From: Bacillus inaquosorum KCTC 13429
GTDB taxonomy: Bacteria; Bacillota; Bacilli; Bacillales; Bacillaceae
DNA: 64,000 bases
NCBI RefSeq assembly: GCF_000332645.1
Contig: NZ_AMXN01000004.1
Coordinates: 496,001 to 560,000 of the forward strand
Direction of reading: 5' to 3'
Every line of letters begins with the position of its first letter. Positions within the stretch are counted from its first letter, which is position 1. The translations under genes and the position numbers were made by a program. This document shows positions 1 through 9,161 of this stretch, piece by piece. The notes beneath the pieces were generated by a model. The model was not told the DNA's origin and did not search any database. It saw only the letters and a list, made by a program, of their open reading frames with translations.

Positions 1-2
1 TC

Positions 3-317
3 GAGCAATACCTGCTTTTGACCCACAATCATCCTGATTACTGGGACGACTTGCTCCGTCAGGTCAGAGTGACATTTCCATTTGTGAGAACAATGAAAGT
101 CACACAAACACATATAACGAAACGGTTTATCAAGGAAGGACTCGGGGTTTCATTTCTGCCCTTATCTACGGTAAAGCGTGAGTTGGCAGAGAAACAGATG
201 ATCAAAATCCCTTATCAATCTGTACAGCTGCCCTATGCCGGCGCTTACGCAATCGCCCTTTATGAAAATAAGAAAGAAAAAAAATTCTTGGATTTTTTAT
301 CACATTTTCATTTTTAG
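3..317 (+). CDS. citR: CitR, LysR-family regulator (3' end only)
   Basis: This is the C-terminal part of a LysR-type regulator. The reading frame is open from the window edge at base 3 and ends with a TAG stop at 315-317. The visible piece fits a LysR effector-binding domain, with a conserved stretch around the words GLGVSFLPLS. Its place beside lytE identifies it as CitR, the repressor of the minor citrate synthase gene citA in B. subtilis. The name rests on synteny, since the DNA-binding domain is outside the window. It converges with lytE across a shared terminator. Confidence 0.8.
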   Translation, partial: EQYLLLTHNHPDYWDDLLRQVRVTFPFVRTMKVTQTHITKRFIKEGLGVSFLPLSTVKRELAEKQMIKIPYQSVQLPYAGAYAIALYENKKEKKFLDFLSHFHF

Positions 318-350
318 ATGCAACCAAAACGGATGAGCTCCGTCTAATGA

Positions 351-379
351 AAAAAACCCGTTCCAATGAACGGGTTTCC
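351..379. terminator. Bidirectional terminator between citR and lytE
   Basis: A 10-bp stem (354-363 pairing with 368-377) with a four-base loop is flanked by A and T tracts, serving the convergent citR and lytE. Confidence 0.8.
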
Positions 380-387
380 TTCTAAAA

Positions 388-1398
388 TTAGAATCTTTTC
401 GCACCGAGGTAACGAGGCTTCCAGTAGCTGTTGTTCAGGCTGCTGATTTGTACGCCGTCAGATCCTGCATGAATGAAACTGTTGTTTCCAACGTAAATCC
501 CCATGTGAGAAGGGCCGGATTTATATGTTGTGAAGAAGACGAAATCACCGACAGACGGGTTGGCAATGCTCTTCATAGAACTCCAGTAGCCCGCAGTGCT
601 TGTTCTGCCCACACTTGTTTGTTTATTCAGTACGTACCAGATGAACCCGCTGCAGTCAAAGCCGGAAGTTGTCGTTCCGCCCCATTTGTATGGCGTTCCG
701 ACTAACGCTTTTGCATCAGAAACCAGCTTGCTCACATTAAGTGATGTAGATGACGTTTTGCTGCTTGAAGATGATGAAGTGCTGGAAGAAACATTTTTTG
801 ATCCTGTGCTTGAGCTTGTTCCTTTCACTTTCAACACTTGGCCGGCATAGATTAAATCTGATTTTAAGCCGTTTAAGCTTTTTAATTTGCTAACTGTTGT
901 GCCATATTTGCTCGCAATTTTAGAAAGGCTGTCTCCGCTCTTTACTTTATATGTAGAAGTTGAAGACGATGACACCTTAGATGAGCTGGAGCTGCTTGAA
1001 CTTGTTGAACCTTTCAGTTTCAGGACTTGTCCAATGCGGAGCAAATCTGATTTTAAGCCATTCAGTTTTTTCAGTTCACTGACTGTCATGCCGTATTTGT
1101 TCGAAATTTTCCAAAGGCTGTCCCCGCTCTTTACTTTGTATGTAGAAGAAGATGAAGAACTGCTGCTTTTTGAACTTGTAGATTTGCCGTTAATCGATAA
1201 AGTCTGCCCTGCGTAAATGATGTCTGAACGAAGGTGGTTCTCTGATTTAATTTTACTGATCGTTGTGTCGTATTTTCTTGAAAGTTCCCATAACGTGTCG
1301 CCTTTTTTCACCTTGATGCTTTGTGCAGATGCCGCTCCTGCAAATAATGTCGATCCTAAAACTACTGCTGTTGTGGCTGTAATGATTTGCTTTTTCAT
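388..1398 (-). CDS. lytE: LytE, LysM-NlpC/P60 D,L-endopeptidase autolysin
   Basis: This secreted cell-wall hydrolase cuts the gamma-D-Glu-meso-DAP bond and is needed for cell elongation. The 336 residues hold a signal peptide ending near ASA (about 25), three LysM repeats (about 27-70, 87-130 and 150-193, each with the words VKxGDxLxxI), serine-rich linkers, and a C-terminal NlpC/P60 domain with the catalytic Cys in FDCSG and the His in PSHMG. Start ATG 1398 has a GGGGAGG ribosome site nine bases upstream. Family knowledge places it under WalR, sigma-I and sigma-H. A sigma-I-like pair (ACCCTT, then CGAA) may lie on this strand between about 1526 and 1565, but this is uncertain. Its P60 domain is closely similar to that of lytF. 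Confidence 0.95.
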   Translation of the reverse strand: MKKQIITATTAVVLGSTLFAGAASAQSIKVKKGDTLWELSRKYDTTISKIKSENHLRSDIIYAGQTLSINGKSTSSKSSSSSSSSTYKVKSGDSLWKISNKYGMTVSELKKLNGLKSDLLRIGQVLKLKGSTSSSSSSSSKVSSSSTSTYKVKSGDSLSKIASKYGTTVSKLKSLNGLKSDLIYAGQVLKVKGTSSSTGSKNVSSSTSSSSSSKTSSTSLNVSKLVSDAKALVGTPYKWGGTTTSGFDCSGFIWYVLNKQTSVGRTSTAGYWSSMKSIANPSVGDFVFFTTYKSGPSHMGIYVGNNSFIHAGSDGVQISSLNNSYWKPRYLGAKRF

Positions 1399-1531
1399 AT
1401 TTTCCTCCCCAAATATTTATATCTATATATATTGATCTCTTTTTTTAAATTAATCTTATTGTTTTCTATTATAAGGATAGATTCCCAACAGAAATAGACT
1501 TGACTTCATGTGACAAATTTCTTAATTATTC

Positions 1532-1733
1532 GTTCTAAAAAAAAGTTTGTAAGGGTATTAAATATTTCATTTTCGTTTCAAAGGTGACAAAAAACGAGTC
1601 CTTTTGTCATGTGATTTGGGAGGTTTTTCAACTTAAAGGAAATAAATGAAAAACTTTCGGGGTCTACACACATATTGGAAGAATGAGTGATAAAGAGTAT
1701 TCGTGGAAAGCTGCGGGGAACCGCAGTTTTTTT
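1532..1733 (+). ncRNA. Candidate small transcript between lytE and phoA
   Basis: The long lytE-phoA gap holds a complete transcription unit on the plus strand. A sigma-B-like promoter is possible (GTTCTA at 1532-1537, 15 bases, GGGTAT at 1553-1558). A strong intrinsic terminator follows at 1706-1733 (stem CTGCGG/CCGCAG with a run of T). A 14-codon reading frame (ATG 1647, after AAAGGA) lies inside, so it could be a tiny mRNA. No known RNA family is recognised. Confidence 0.35.
1706..1733 (+). terminator. Intrinsic terminator in the lytE-phoA gap
   Basis: CTGCGG and CCGCAG form a GC-rich stem followed by seven T. No annotated gene ends just before it, which implies an unannotated plus-strand transcript. 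Confidence 0.75.
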
Positions 1734-1860
1734 ATTTAAACAAACATATCATGCAAGGACAGAGAGGTAAAGATTTTTCTGGAAAAATGAATGCTTTGAA
1801 CCAAATAAGACAAAATAACGAAACGACGTTTTTCTTTTCCTTACAATGCTTTACTTAATG

Positions 1861-1908
1861 TTTACACGGTCAACAGCCGCATTTAACAAAATTCCCCTAA
1901 CATAATAT
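1861..1908 (+). promoter_or_regulatory. phoA promoter with candidate PhoP boxes
   Basis: TTAACA-like hexamers occur at 1861-1866 (TTTACA), 1870-1875 (TCAACA) and 1883-1888 (TTAACA), followed by a -10-like TAATAT at 1903-1908. This resembles PhoP~P binding regions, which consist of TTAACA-like direct repeats at about 11-bp intervals. The first and third copies are 22 bp apart, two helical turns. Activation by PhoP under phosphate starvation is inferred. Confidence 0.6.
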
Positions 1909-1939
1909 ACAGAATACATTAAAGGAGGCCTGCAAAAAA

Positions 1940-3316
1940 ATGAGTCTGTTTCAAAACTTGAAATCAAAACTTGTGCCCATCGCAGCTGTTTCCGTGCTTA
2001 CAGCCGGCATATTCGCCGGTGCAGAACTGCAGCAGACCGAAAAAGCAAGCGCCAAAAAACAAAACAAAGACGAGATCAGAAATGTCATTGTGATGATTGG
2101 TGACGGCATGGGAGCATCGTACATAAACGCCTACCGTTCCATGAAAAATAACGGTGAAACACCGAATAACCCGAAGTTAACTGAATTTGACCGGAACCTG
2201 ACAGGCATGATGATGACGCACCCGGATGACCCTGACTATAATATTACAGACTCAGCCGCAGCCGGAACTGCATTGGCGACAGGCGTTAAGACATATAACA
2301 ATGCAATTGGCGTCGATAAAAACGGAAAAAAAGTAAAATCAGTGCTCGAAGAAGCCAAACAGCAAGGCAAATCGACCGGACTCGTCGCAACGTCTGAAAT
2401 AAATCACGCCACCCCTGCCGCATATGGCGCCCACAACGAATCTCGGAAAAACATGGACCAAATCGCCAACAGCTATATGGATGACAAAATAAAAGGCAAA
2501 CAAAAAATAGACGTTTTGCTTGGCGGCGGAAAATCGTATTTTAACCGTAAGGACAGAAATTTAACGAAGGAATTCAAACAAGCAGGCTACAGCTATGTGA
2601 CAACAAAACAAGCGCTGAAGAAGAATAAAGATCAGCAGGTGCTTGGGCTTTTCGCAGACGGAGGGCTTGCTAAAGCGCTGGACCGTGACAGCAAAACACC
2701 TTCTCTCAAAGACATGACGGTTTCAGCCATTGACCGTCTGAACCAAAATAAAAAAGGATTTTTCTTAATGGTCGAAGGCAGCCAAATCGACTGGGCGGCC
2801 CATGACAATGATACAGTAGGAGCCATGAGCGAGGTTAAAGATTTTGAACAGGCCTATAAAGCCGCGATTGACTTTGCGAAAAAAGATAAACACACGCTTG
2901 TCATTGCAGCTGCTGACCATACAACCGGCGGATTTACCATTGGCGCAAACGGTGAAAAGAATTGGCACGCGGAGCCGATTCTCGCCGCCAAAAAAACACC
3001 TGAATTTATGGCAAAGAAAATCAATGAGGGCAAACCGGCAAAAGATGTGCTCGCCCGCTATACTGACCTTGACTTCACAACTGAAGAAATCAAAAGCGTT
3101 GAAACAGCAGCCCAGGCTGACAAGGACAAAGGCGCCTATAAAGCCATCATCAAGATCCTGAACACACGGTCTAACAGCGGATGGACGAGTACCGATCATA
3201 CGGGCGAAGAAGTGCCGGTATACGCGTACGGTCCAGGAAAAGAGAAATTCCGCGGACTGATTAACAATACCGACCAGGCAAAAATCATCTTTAAGATTTT
3301 GAAAACAGGAAAATAA
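1940..3316 (+). CDS. phoA: PhoA, secreted alkaline phosphatase
   Basis: This exported phosphomonoesterase releases phosphate from organic esters during phosphate starvation. The 458-residue protein has a signal peptide (about 1-38, processing near ASA), the metal-binding GDGMG motif (Asp55) and the catalytic Ser105 within TDSAAAGTALATG. Further metal ligands follow at VEGSQIDWAAHDND and AADHTTGGF, and near the end at STDHTGEEV. The start ATG follows AAAGGAGG by 11 bases. Position between lytE and spoVR identifies it as phoA rather than phoB. Length fits the 168 enzyme (about 461). Confidence 0.93.
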   Translation: MSLFQNLKSKLVPIAAVSVLTAGIFAGAELQQTEKASAKKQNKDEIRNVIVMIGDGMGASYINAYRSMKNNGETPNNPKLTEFDRNLTGMMMTHPDDPDYNITDSAAAGTALATGVKTYNNAIGVDKNGKKVKSVLEEAKQQGKSTGLVATSEINHATPAAYGAHNESRKNMDQIANSYMDDKIKGKQKIDVLLGGGKSYFNRKDRNLTKEFKQAGYSYVTTKQALKKNKDQQVLGLFADGGLAKALDRDSKTPSLKDMTVSAIDRLNQNKKGFFLMVEGSQIDWAAHDNDTVGAMSEVKDFEQAYKAAIDFAKKDKHTLVIAAADHTTGGFTIGANGEKNWHAEPILAAKKTPEFMAKKINEGKPAKDVLARYTDLDFTTEEIKSVETAAQADKDKGAYKAIIKILNTRSNSGWTSTDHTGEEVPVYAYGPGKEKFRGLINNTDQAKIIFKILKTGK

Positions 3317-3353
3317 AAAAAGAGGATGCAGAACGCTGCATCCTCTTTTTTTT
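3314..3353. terminator. Bidirectional terminator between phoA and spoVR
   Basis: A perfect 11-bp stem (3321-3331 with 3336-3346) and loop AACG carry A and T tracts on either side, so it can stop both convergent genes. Confidence 0.9.
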
Positions 3354-4758
3354 AAAGGTACCTGCGGTGAACACCTTTTCCGTCATACGAAAACACGACT
3401 TCCTTATCCTCAAGCACAGACTCGATGTGCACGCTTCTCCCCCAAAGCTGAAATAAATAAGGGAGCACTTTCTCCAAATATTTCAAATCCAGCTCTATGC
3501 CCTCATACCAATGCTTAATATAGAGCTCGTTATTTTTCATATAGTCGCCGTCGTTTACTGTCAAATACGGAAACCCGCCGTTTACCCGCATGCTCACGAG
3601 CTGGTCGCGCACCGACTCCCACTCTTTATCGACGATTTTATAATCTCTGCCCTGCTTTTGAAATAAATAAAGATCCTCCCGCATAACTAAGTCTTTTGTT
3701 AAATAATTGCGGATGAAAGAGATATCGGATTCAATTTCCCTGACCTCAAACATTTTCTCCCGGCCCGAGTCAGGCTTTACGCCTATTTTTTTCATTTCCT
3801 CAGTCGGGTTGTTGTACCGCTCCTCAATGTCTTCAAAAATTTTCAGCCCTAAATAATAAGGATTGATACCCGTTTTGGACGGCTGGACGACACCTGCATT
3901 CAGCTTGGCGAACTCTATCGCTTCATCAGAAGTTAAATCAAGCTCACGTATAATTCGCTGGTGCCAATAGGAAGCCCAGCCCTCATTCATAATCTTTGTT
4001 TCCAGCTGAGGCCAGAAATAAAGCATTTCCTCTCTCATCATCGTTAAAATATCACGCTGCCACGGCTCTAGATCCCGGGAATGCTCCTCGATAAAAAGCA
4101 GAATATCTTTTTCCGGCCGCGGCGGGAAAGGTTTTTTCGATTTTTTCACTTGTTTTTTCGGTTTCTTTTCATCCAAAGACCATAAATCATCGTAAGGCGT
4201 CGCTGCCTCTTCAAGCTCCTCTTCCTCATCATCCACACTCCATAGGAGCTTCGGACGGACCAAAGACGGATCGATATGCTCCTGAATCGATAGGATCGCG
4301 TCTAAAAAAGCCTCGACTTCCTTTATCCCGTGAACCTGTTCATAGTGTTTAATCCGCTCGGCCGTTGCCGCCATGCTTTCCACCATATCGCGCTTCGTGT
4401 TTTGGAAGCGGCAGTTGTTTTTGAAGAAATCACAATGGGCGAGAACGTGAGCAACAATCAATTTATTTTGGATCAGTGAGTTGCTGTCCAGCAAAAAAGC
4501 GTAGCATGGATCTGAGTTAATGACCAGTTCATAAATCTTGCTTAATCCAAGATCATAATGCAGCTTCATTTTGTGAAACTGCTTGCCGAAGCTCCAGTGG
4601 CTGAATCTTGTCGGCATCCCGTACGCGCCGAATGTATAAATAATTTCAGCCGGGCAGATTTCATATCTCATCGGGTAGAAATCAAGGCCGAATCCCTTTG
4701 CAATTTCGGTAATTTCCTCAATTGCCCGCTGTAATCCCTTCTTCTCCTCCGCGTTCAA
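3352..4758 (-). CDS. spoVR: SpoVR, spore cortex protein of the SpoVR/YcgB family
   Basis: This protein is required for a normal spore cortex and is expressed in the mother cell. The 468-residue chain is soluble, with no signal or membrane segment. It has an acidic stretch ([11 protein letters not shown], about 175-185) followed by a lysine-rich patch, and the conserved C-terminal half of the SpoVR family. Translation starts at TTG 4758, preceded by GGGGGG. A good sigma-E promoter lies just upstream. In many bacteria SpoVR homologues co-occur with PrkA (YeaG) and YhbH (YeaH), both also in this window. The biochemical activity is unknown to me. Confidence 0.95.
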   Translation of the reverse strand: MNAEEKKGLQRAIEEITEIAKGFGLDFYPMRYEICPAEIIYTFGAYGMPTRFSHWSFGKQFHKMKLHYDLGLSKIYELVINSDPCYAFLLDSNSLIQNKLIVAHVLAHCDFFKNNCRFQNTKRDMVESMAATAERIKHYEQVHGIKEVEAFLDAILSIQEHIDPSLVRPKLLWSVDDEEEELEEAATPYDDLWSLDEKKPKKQVKKSKKPFPPRPEKDILLFIEEHSRDLEPWQRDILTMMREEMLYFWPQLETKIMNEGWASYWHQRIIRELDLTSDEAIEFAKLNAGVVQPSKTGINPYYLGLKIFEDIEERYNNPTEEMKKIGVKPDSGREKMFEVREIESDISFIRNYLTKDLVMREDLYLFQKQGRDYKIVDKEWESVRDQLVSMRVNGGFPYLTVNDGDYMKNNELYIKHWYEGIELDLKYLEKVLPYLFQLWGRSVHIESVLEDKEVVFSYDGKGVHRRYL

Positions 4759-4787
4759 CCGAATCCCCCCTACTTGGACTTATCTAT

Positions 4788-4816
4788 AATGTATGAGCCC
4801 GCCTGACAAAAGATGA
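4788..4816 (-). promoter_or_regulatory. Sigma-E promoter of spoVR
   Basis: On the minus strand TCATCTT (-35, 4810-4816) and CATACATT (-10, 4788-4795) are separated by 14 bases. Both the spacing and the boxes fit the sigma-E consensus (TCATATT, then CATACAAT). Confidence 0.7.
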
Positions 4817-4923
4817 TAGCCGCACTTGGGCAAGAAAAAAATTCGCCCCGCACATTCAGCTGTTTGCCGATTGTGTCAGTGGGTAAAAACACATCATATT
4901 ACGAAAAAAAGGAGCGATACCAA

Positions 4924-6450
4924 TTGAATGTAGCAGACATGCTTTCTTCTTATCTCAGTAAGCTGCCAAACTTAATCATTGCCTTACTCGTCTTATTAAT
5001 CGGATGGGCTATCGCTAAAATCATTGAAAAAGCGGTATACAAAGGGCTCAGAAAAACAAAAATCGACGACAAGCTCTTTGCTGGGAAAAAGCCATCACGC
5101 TATTCCTCGGAAAAAGTCATAAGCAAGGTCGTTTATTTTATTGCATTGATTATCGTCTTTATTTTATTCTTTAACATTCTGCACCTGACAACAGTGGCAT
5201 CACCGTTTGTCAGCATGCTTTCCGCAATTACAGCGGCTATCCCAAGCGTGCTGAAGGCCGGACTCATCCTGCTGTTAGGATGGGCTGCAGCCGCTGTATT
5301 GAGCTTCCTTGTCAAAAAAATCGGGATGAAGCTGAGCACGAGTGACAAGGTGCGCAAGTGGAATTTGGTATCTGAAGGGACAGATATTCATCAGGCAGTC
5401 AATGCCGCTTCACAAATTGTCTTTTACCTTGTGCTGCTCGTTTTCCTCCCAGGGGTCTTATCTTCTTTGAAAATCAGCGGCATTTCAGGCCCGTTTACAA
5501 ATATGATGGAAAGCGTGCTCGCTTTTCTGCCGAAATTATTTGCTGCGGCGCTTATCGTTTTAATCGGCTGGCTTGTTGCCCGTCTTGTACGTGACATCAT
5601 TACGAATTTCCTAGCAAGCATCGGCACGGAAAGATTCGCTGCACGTATGGGTTTATCTATTTATTTAAAAGATACAAGCCTTTCTGCAGTCATCGGAACA
5701 ATCGCTTATGTGCTGATTTTAATACCGGTTGTCATTTCTGCGCTTGACCAGCTTGATGTCGCCGGCATTTCGAAACCGGCTGTCTCTATGCTGAATACCA
5801 TTTTAAACATGCTTCCGAATATCATCATTGCCATTGTGCTTATTTTAGCGGGTATGTGGGCAGGAAAATGGGTGAACACCATGGTGTCCGGACTGCTCCA
5901 TCGTGCAGGCTTTGATTCTGTGTTAGGAAAAATGGGTATGGAAGCAGGAACATCTGCAAAGCTGTCCCTGTCTCAAGTTGTCGGTATGATTGCGCAAATC
6001 ATTGTCATTCTGCTGTTTACAGCCGAGGCGCTACAAATTGTTCAGCTGCACTTCCTCGTAGAGATTGCGACTGGCATCATCGCGTATCTTCCAAATGTCC
6101 TTGTCGCCATATTCATTCTCGGAATCGGCCTTTACGCCGGAGAAATGGTGCGAAAAGTGCTCGCCAGCATCATTAAAGGCCAGGAATTCAAGTCTTTAGC
6201 AGCGATTGCTAAGTATACGATTATTGCACTTGCTTTCTTTATGGCCCTGGATCAGCTTGGTGTCGCTGAAACAATCGTCAATTCCGCGTTCATTATCGTG
6301 CTTAGCGGCTTCGCACTCGCTTTCGGTTTATCCTTCGGCCTTGGCGGAAAGGATTTTGCATCACGTTATCTGTCTACATTTGAACGCAAAATGCAAAACA
6401 CCGAAATCGATAAGAACCGTAAAAACCAAAATCCACCGAATCACATGTAA
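4924..6450 (+). CDS. ygxB: YgxB, membrane protein of five TM-helix channel repeats
   Basis: This 508-residue integral membrane protein is built from five related units. Each begins with a Leu-Pro-Asn/Lys-like turn and a hydrophobic helix ending in GW/GxxA: LPNLIIALLVLLIGW, IPSVLKAGLILLLGW, LPKLFAAALIVLIGW, LPNIIIAIVLILAGM and LPNVLVAIFILGIGL. This is the conserved TM-helix repeat associated with mechanosensitive channels. It ends with a glycine-rich helix (FGLSFGLGGKDFA) resembling the MscS pore-lining and C-terminal segment. TTG 4924 is chosen as start because AAGGAG lies nine bases upstream. The frame is open further upstream but without a ribosome site. A stress-opened ion channel is inferred. 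The gene is divergent from spoVR. Confidence 0.8.
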   Translation: MNVADMLSSYLSKLPNLIIALLVLLIGWAIAKIIEKAVYKGLRKTKIDDKLFAGKKPSRYSSEKVISKVVYFIALIIVFILFFNILHLTTVASPFVSMLSAITAAIPSVLKAGLILLLGWAAAAVLSFLVKKIGMKLSTSDKVRKWNLVSEGTDIHQAVNAASQIVFYLVLLVFLPGVLSSLKISGISGPFTNMMESVLAFLPKLFAAALIVLIGWLVARLVRDIITNFLASIGTERFAARMGLSIYLKDTSLSAVIGTIAYVLILIPVVISALDQLDVAGISKPAVSMLNTILNMLPNIIIAIVLILAGMWAGKWVNTMVSGLLHRAGFDSVLGKMGMEAGTSAKLSLSQVVGMIAQIIVILLFTAEALQIVQLHFLVEIATGIIAYLPNVLVAIFILGIGLYAGEMVRKVLASIIKGQEFKSLAAIAKYTIIALAFFMALDQLGVAETIVNSAFIIVLSGFALAFGLSFGLGGKDFASRYLSTFERKMQNTEIDKNRKNQNPPNHM

Positions 6451-6456
6451 ATAAAA

Positions 6457-6487
6457 AACGTGCACCCAGCAGGGTGTACGTTTTTTA
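6457..6487 (+). terminator. Terminator after ygxB
   Basis: A 10-bp stem (6459-6468 with 6473-6482) is followed by T6. Confidence 0.85.
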
Positions 6488-6563
6488 TTGAAAAATTCCT
6501 TTTTTTTCATTTTTCGATCGATTATGATAAGATATAGAAAATGTCTTATTATGAGGTCTTATT

Positions 6564-7004
6564 ATGAAGTTAACAAATTATACAGATTATTCGTTAAGAG
6601 TGTTGATTTTTCTGGCTGCAGAACGTCCCGGAGAACTTTCAAATATAAAACAGATTGCCGAAACATATTCTATTTCAAAAAACCATCTCATGAAAGTCAT
6701 ATACAGGCTCGGCCAGCTCGGCTACGTAGAAACGATACGCGGACGAGGCGGCGGCATACGTTTAGGCATGGACCCTGAAGACATCAATATCGGTGAGGTT
6801 GTCAGAAAAACGGAAGATGATTTTAATATTGTGGAATGTTTTGATGCGAACAAGAATCTTTGCATTATTTCCCCGGTGTGCGGCTTAAAACATGTACTTA
6901 ATGAAGCGCTTATGGCCTATCTTGCGGTTTTAGACAACTATACGCTGCGCGACCTTGTTAAAAACAAGGAAGATATCATGAAGCTTTTAAGAATGAAGGA
7001 ATAG
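6564..7004 (+). CDS. nsrR: NsrR, Rrf2-family nitric-oxide-sensing repressor
   Basis: NsrR binds a [4Fe-4S] cluster, loses DNA binding on reaction with NO, and derepresses hmp and other nitrosative stress genes. The 146 residues start with a winged helix (MKLTNYTDYSLRVLIFLA, typical of Rrf2) and carry the three cluster cysteines at 92, 100 and 106 in the ECFDANKNLCIISPVC region. ATG 6564 follows GAGGT by six bases. An imperfect inverted repeat (AAGATA, seven bases, TGTCTT, about 6529-6547) overlaps the upstream region and could be an operator, but I cannot confirm this. The stop codon lies inside a weak terminator hairpin. Confidence 0.92.
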   Translation: MKLTNYTDYSLRVLIFLAAERPGELSNIKQIAETYSISKNHLMKVIYRLGQLGYVETIRGRGGGIRLGMDPEDINIGEVVRKTEDDFNIVECFDANKNLCIISPVCGLKHVLNEALMAYLAVLDNYTLRDLVKNKEDIMKLLRMKE

Positions 7005-7026
7005 AAAATGATTCCTTCTTTTTTTA
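6996..7026 (+). terminator. Terminator overlapping the nsrR stop
   Basis: AAGGAAT (6996-7002) pairs with ATTCCTT (7011-7017) ahead of a T-rich tract. The TAG stop sits at the base of the hairpin. Confidence 0.65.
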
Positions 7027-7079
7027 TGTCCTTTTTCCCCCTTTTTGTTAAGATAATATGGCTGTTTTTAAAAAAAGGC

Positions 7080-7106
7080 AAAACGATGAGACAAATCTGC
7101 CGATAT
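7080..7106 (+). promoter_or_regulatory. Sigma-D promoter of lytF
   Basis: A perfect sigma-D -10 (GCCGATAT, 7099-7106) lies 15 bases after AAAA (7080-7083; consensus TAAA). This fits the known membership of lytF in the motility and cell-separation regulon. Confidence 0.85.
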
Positions 7107-7156
7107 AAAAAAGAAACAGCGAATTCAAAATCATTGGGGGAAAAAGGAGAGCTCAG

Positions 7157-8596
7157 ATGAAAAAGAAATTAGCAGCAGGGCTGACAGCATCTGCGATTGT
7201 CAGCACAACTTTAGCAGTGGCACCAGCTGAGGCAGCAACGATTAAGGTGAAAAGCGGAGATTCTTTATGGAAACTGGCCCAAAACTACAATACAAGTGTG
7301 GCGGCTATCACATCCGCCAACCATCTTTCGACTACTGTTCTGTCGATCGGCCAGACGCTTACCATTCCAGGCAGCAATTCCAGCACTTCATCTACTTCAA
7401 GCTCAACAACCAAGAAGAGCGGAAGTTCTGTTTACACAGTGAAAAGCGGAGATTCACTTTGGCTGATCGCAAATGAGTATAAAATGACGGTGCAGGAACT
7501 GAAAAAATTAAATGGCCTAAGCAGCGACATGATTCGTGCGGGGCAGAAATTAAAGGTATCCGGTACGGTTTCCTCAAGCTCTAGTACCAGTAAAAAAAGC
7601 AGTTCCAATAAGAGCTCAAGCTCTTCATCTTCTACCGGAACATATAAGGTGAAGCTTGGAGATTCGCTTTGGAAAATTGCAAACAAAGTCAATATGTCCG
7701 TCGCTGAATTGAAGGTCTTGAACAACTTAAAATCAGACACCATTTATGTGAATCAAGTGTTAAAAACAAAATCTAGCGGTTCTAATACGTCTTCCAAAGA
7801 CACTTCATCTAATTCGAACCAAACTTCAGCAACAACGAAATACACTGTAAAAAGCGGAGATTCACTTTGGAAAATTGCAAACAACTATAACCTGACTGTA
7901 CAGCAAATCCGAAACAGCAACAATCTGAAATCAGACGTGCTGTACGTCGGACAAGTGCTGAAGCTGACAGGTAAAGCATCTTCAGGCTCTTCTTCATCGT
8001 CATCGTCTTCTTCGTCAAATGCAAGCTCCGGCATGACGACGACTACATACACGGTGAAAAGCGGCGATTCCTTGTGGGTGATTGCTCAAAAGTTTAATGT
8101 AACAGCTCAGCAGATTCGGGAGAAAAACAATTTAAAAACGGATGTCTTGCAGGTTGGCCAAAAGCTGGTCATTACCGGAAAAGCCTCATCTTCATCCTCT
8201 GCTTCATCCGGGTCATCAAGCACTACCAGCTCTTCAAGCGCGAAAATCAACACTATGATTGCCGCCGCTAAAGAGCAGCTTGGGGTTCCATATCGCTGGG
8301 GAGGCACGACACCCGCCGGATTTGACTGCAGCGGTTTCATTTACTATGCACTGAACAAAGTCACATCCGTATCAAGATTAACGGCAGCCGGATATTGGAA
8401 CACAATGAAATCTGTCAGCCAGCCTGCTGTCGGAGATTTCGTTTTCTTTACAACATATAAAGCAGGCCCTTCCCACGTCGGAATTTATCTTGGAAACGGG
8501 GAGTTCATTAATGCCAATGATTCCGGAGTTGTCATTTCCAGTATGAACAACTCTTACTGGAAACAGCGCTATCTCGGTGCAAAACGATATTTCTAA
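7157..8596 (+). CDS. lytF: LytF, five-LysM NlpC/P60 cell-separation endopeptidase
   Basis: LytF is the D,L-endopeptidase that separates daughter cells at septa and poles. The 479-residue preprotein has a signal peptide ending near AEAA (about 27), five LysM repeats (starting about 29, 92, 162, 227 and 297, each with VKxGDSLWxIA) joined by serine-rich linkers, and a C-terminal NlpC/P60 domain (about 365-479) with catalytic Cys in FDCSGFIYY and His in PSHVG. ATG 7157 follows AGGAGAGC. It is slightly shorter than the 168 protein (488), probably from linker length variation. The gene stands alone between nsrR and a terminator. Confidence 0.95.
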   Translation: MKKKLAAGLTASAIVSTTLAVAPAEAATIKVKSGDSLWKLAQNYNTSVAAITSANHLSTTVLSIGQTLTIPGSNSSTSSTSSSTTKKSGSSVYTVKSGDSLWLIANEYKMTVQELKKLNGLSSDMIRAGQKLKVSGTVSSSSSTSKKSSSNKSSSSSSSTGTYKVKLGDSLWKIANKVNMSVAELKVLNNLKSDTIYVNQVLKTKSSGSNTSSKDTSSNSNQTSATTKYTVKSGDSLWKIANNYNLTVQQIRNSNNLKSDVLYVGQVLKLTGKASSGSSSSSSSSSSNASSGMTTTTYTVKSGDSLWVIAQKFNVTAQQIREKNNLKTDVLQVGQKLVITGKASSSSSASSGSSSTTSSSSAKINTMIAAAKEQLGVPYRWGGTTPAGFDCSGFIYYALNKVTSVSRLTAAGYWNTMKSVSQPAVGDFVFFTTYKAGPSHVGIYLGNGEFINANDSGVVISSMNNSYWKQRYLGAKRYF

Positions 8597-8602
8597 AAAC
8601 AG

Positions 8603-8636
8603 AAACTGTATGGCCTCAGGGCTGTACAGTTTTTTG
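8603..8636. terminator. Terminator between lytF and yhdC
   Basis: AAACTGTA at 8603-8610 pairs with TACAGTTT at 8625-8632, with an inner GGCC/GGCT pairing and T6 following. It may also serve yhdC from the other side. Confidence 0.8.
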
Positions 8637-8637
8637 C

Positions 8638-8961
8638 TTAGAGCCTAAAGACGTTGATGCTGATCATATGTTTTGTCAACGGATGAAAATAAACTTCTGC
8701 CCGAACAGAAAATGTGTCGTCATTCTGTTTGACCGTCACCCGAAAGACATCTTTCGTCTGCTCATCATTCACCTCGGTCCGTCCCATATAAGCGTAATCA
8801 GAAAACGAAGCCCCCTTATATTCATCCTGAATTTTGCTCCAGGCGAGCTTTTCCCACTTTTGAACGGACTCGTTTGTGTCCGTTGAATGCCCTTTTGCAG
8901 CCATTGACACGATGATTAATCCGCAAAAAAGAAGCGCAATGGTATACGGCAGAGATTTCAT
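8638..8961 (-). CDS. yhdC: YhdC, small exported protein of unknown function
   Basis: This 107-residue protein has a hydrophobic N-terminal signal ([22 protein letters not shown]) followed by a soluble, mixed-charge domain ending in an [17 protein letters not shown] strand. There is a cysteine at position 13, but it is not in a convincing lipobox, so signal peptidase I cleavage near AAKG is more likely. ATG 8961 is preceded by CAGGAGACTG. The name comes from synteny with B. subtilis (lytF-yhdC-yhdB). No enzymatic motif is visible. Confidence 0.8.
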   Translation of the reverse strand: MKSLPYTIALLFCGLIIVSMAAKGHSTDTNESVQKWEKLAWSKIQDEYKGASFSDYAYMGRTEVNDEQTKDVFRVTVKQNDDTFSVRAEVYFHPLTKHMISINVFRL

Positions 8962-9161
8962 GTTTTCAGTCTCCTGTACCCAGATTATGTTCTTTCATAG
9001 GATTTCCAAAAGCGATGGCTTCATTCAGGCATTTTGATTTTATGTCTCCCTCATATTGCTACCCCTGTACTGCCGCAGACGCCAAGTTTTGCCCCGTCAA
9101 TAACATAGGATGCGGCATAAACTAATCATGAACTTCTCACACAAGAAAGGAGAAGCGATTC

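Noticed and set aside
6529..6547. Inverted repeat AAGATA-N7-TGTCTT before nsrR as an NsrR or other operator
   Set aside because: Only five of six pairs match and it does not clearly fit the NsrR consensus, so it is mentioned but not listed.
7390..8240. Regularly spaced repeats in lytF
   Set aside because: They are LysM domain copies and serine-codon linkers inside a single coding frame.
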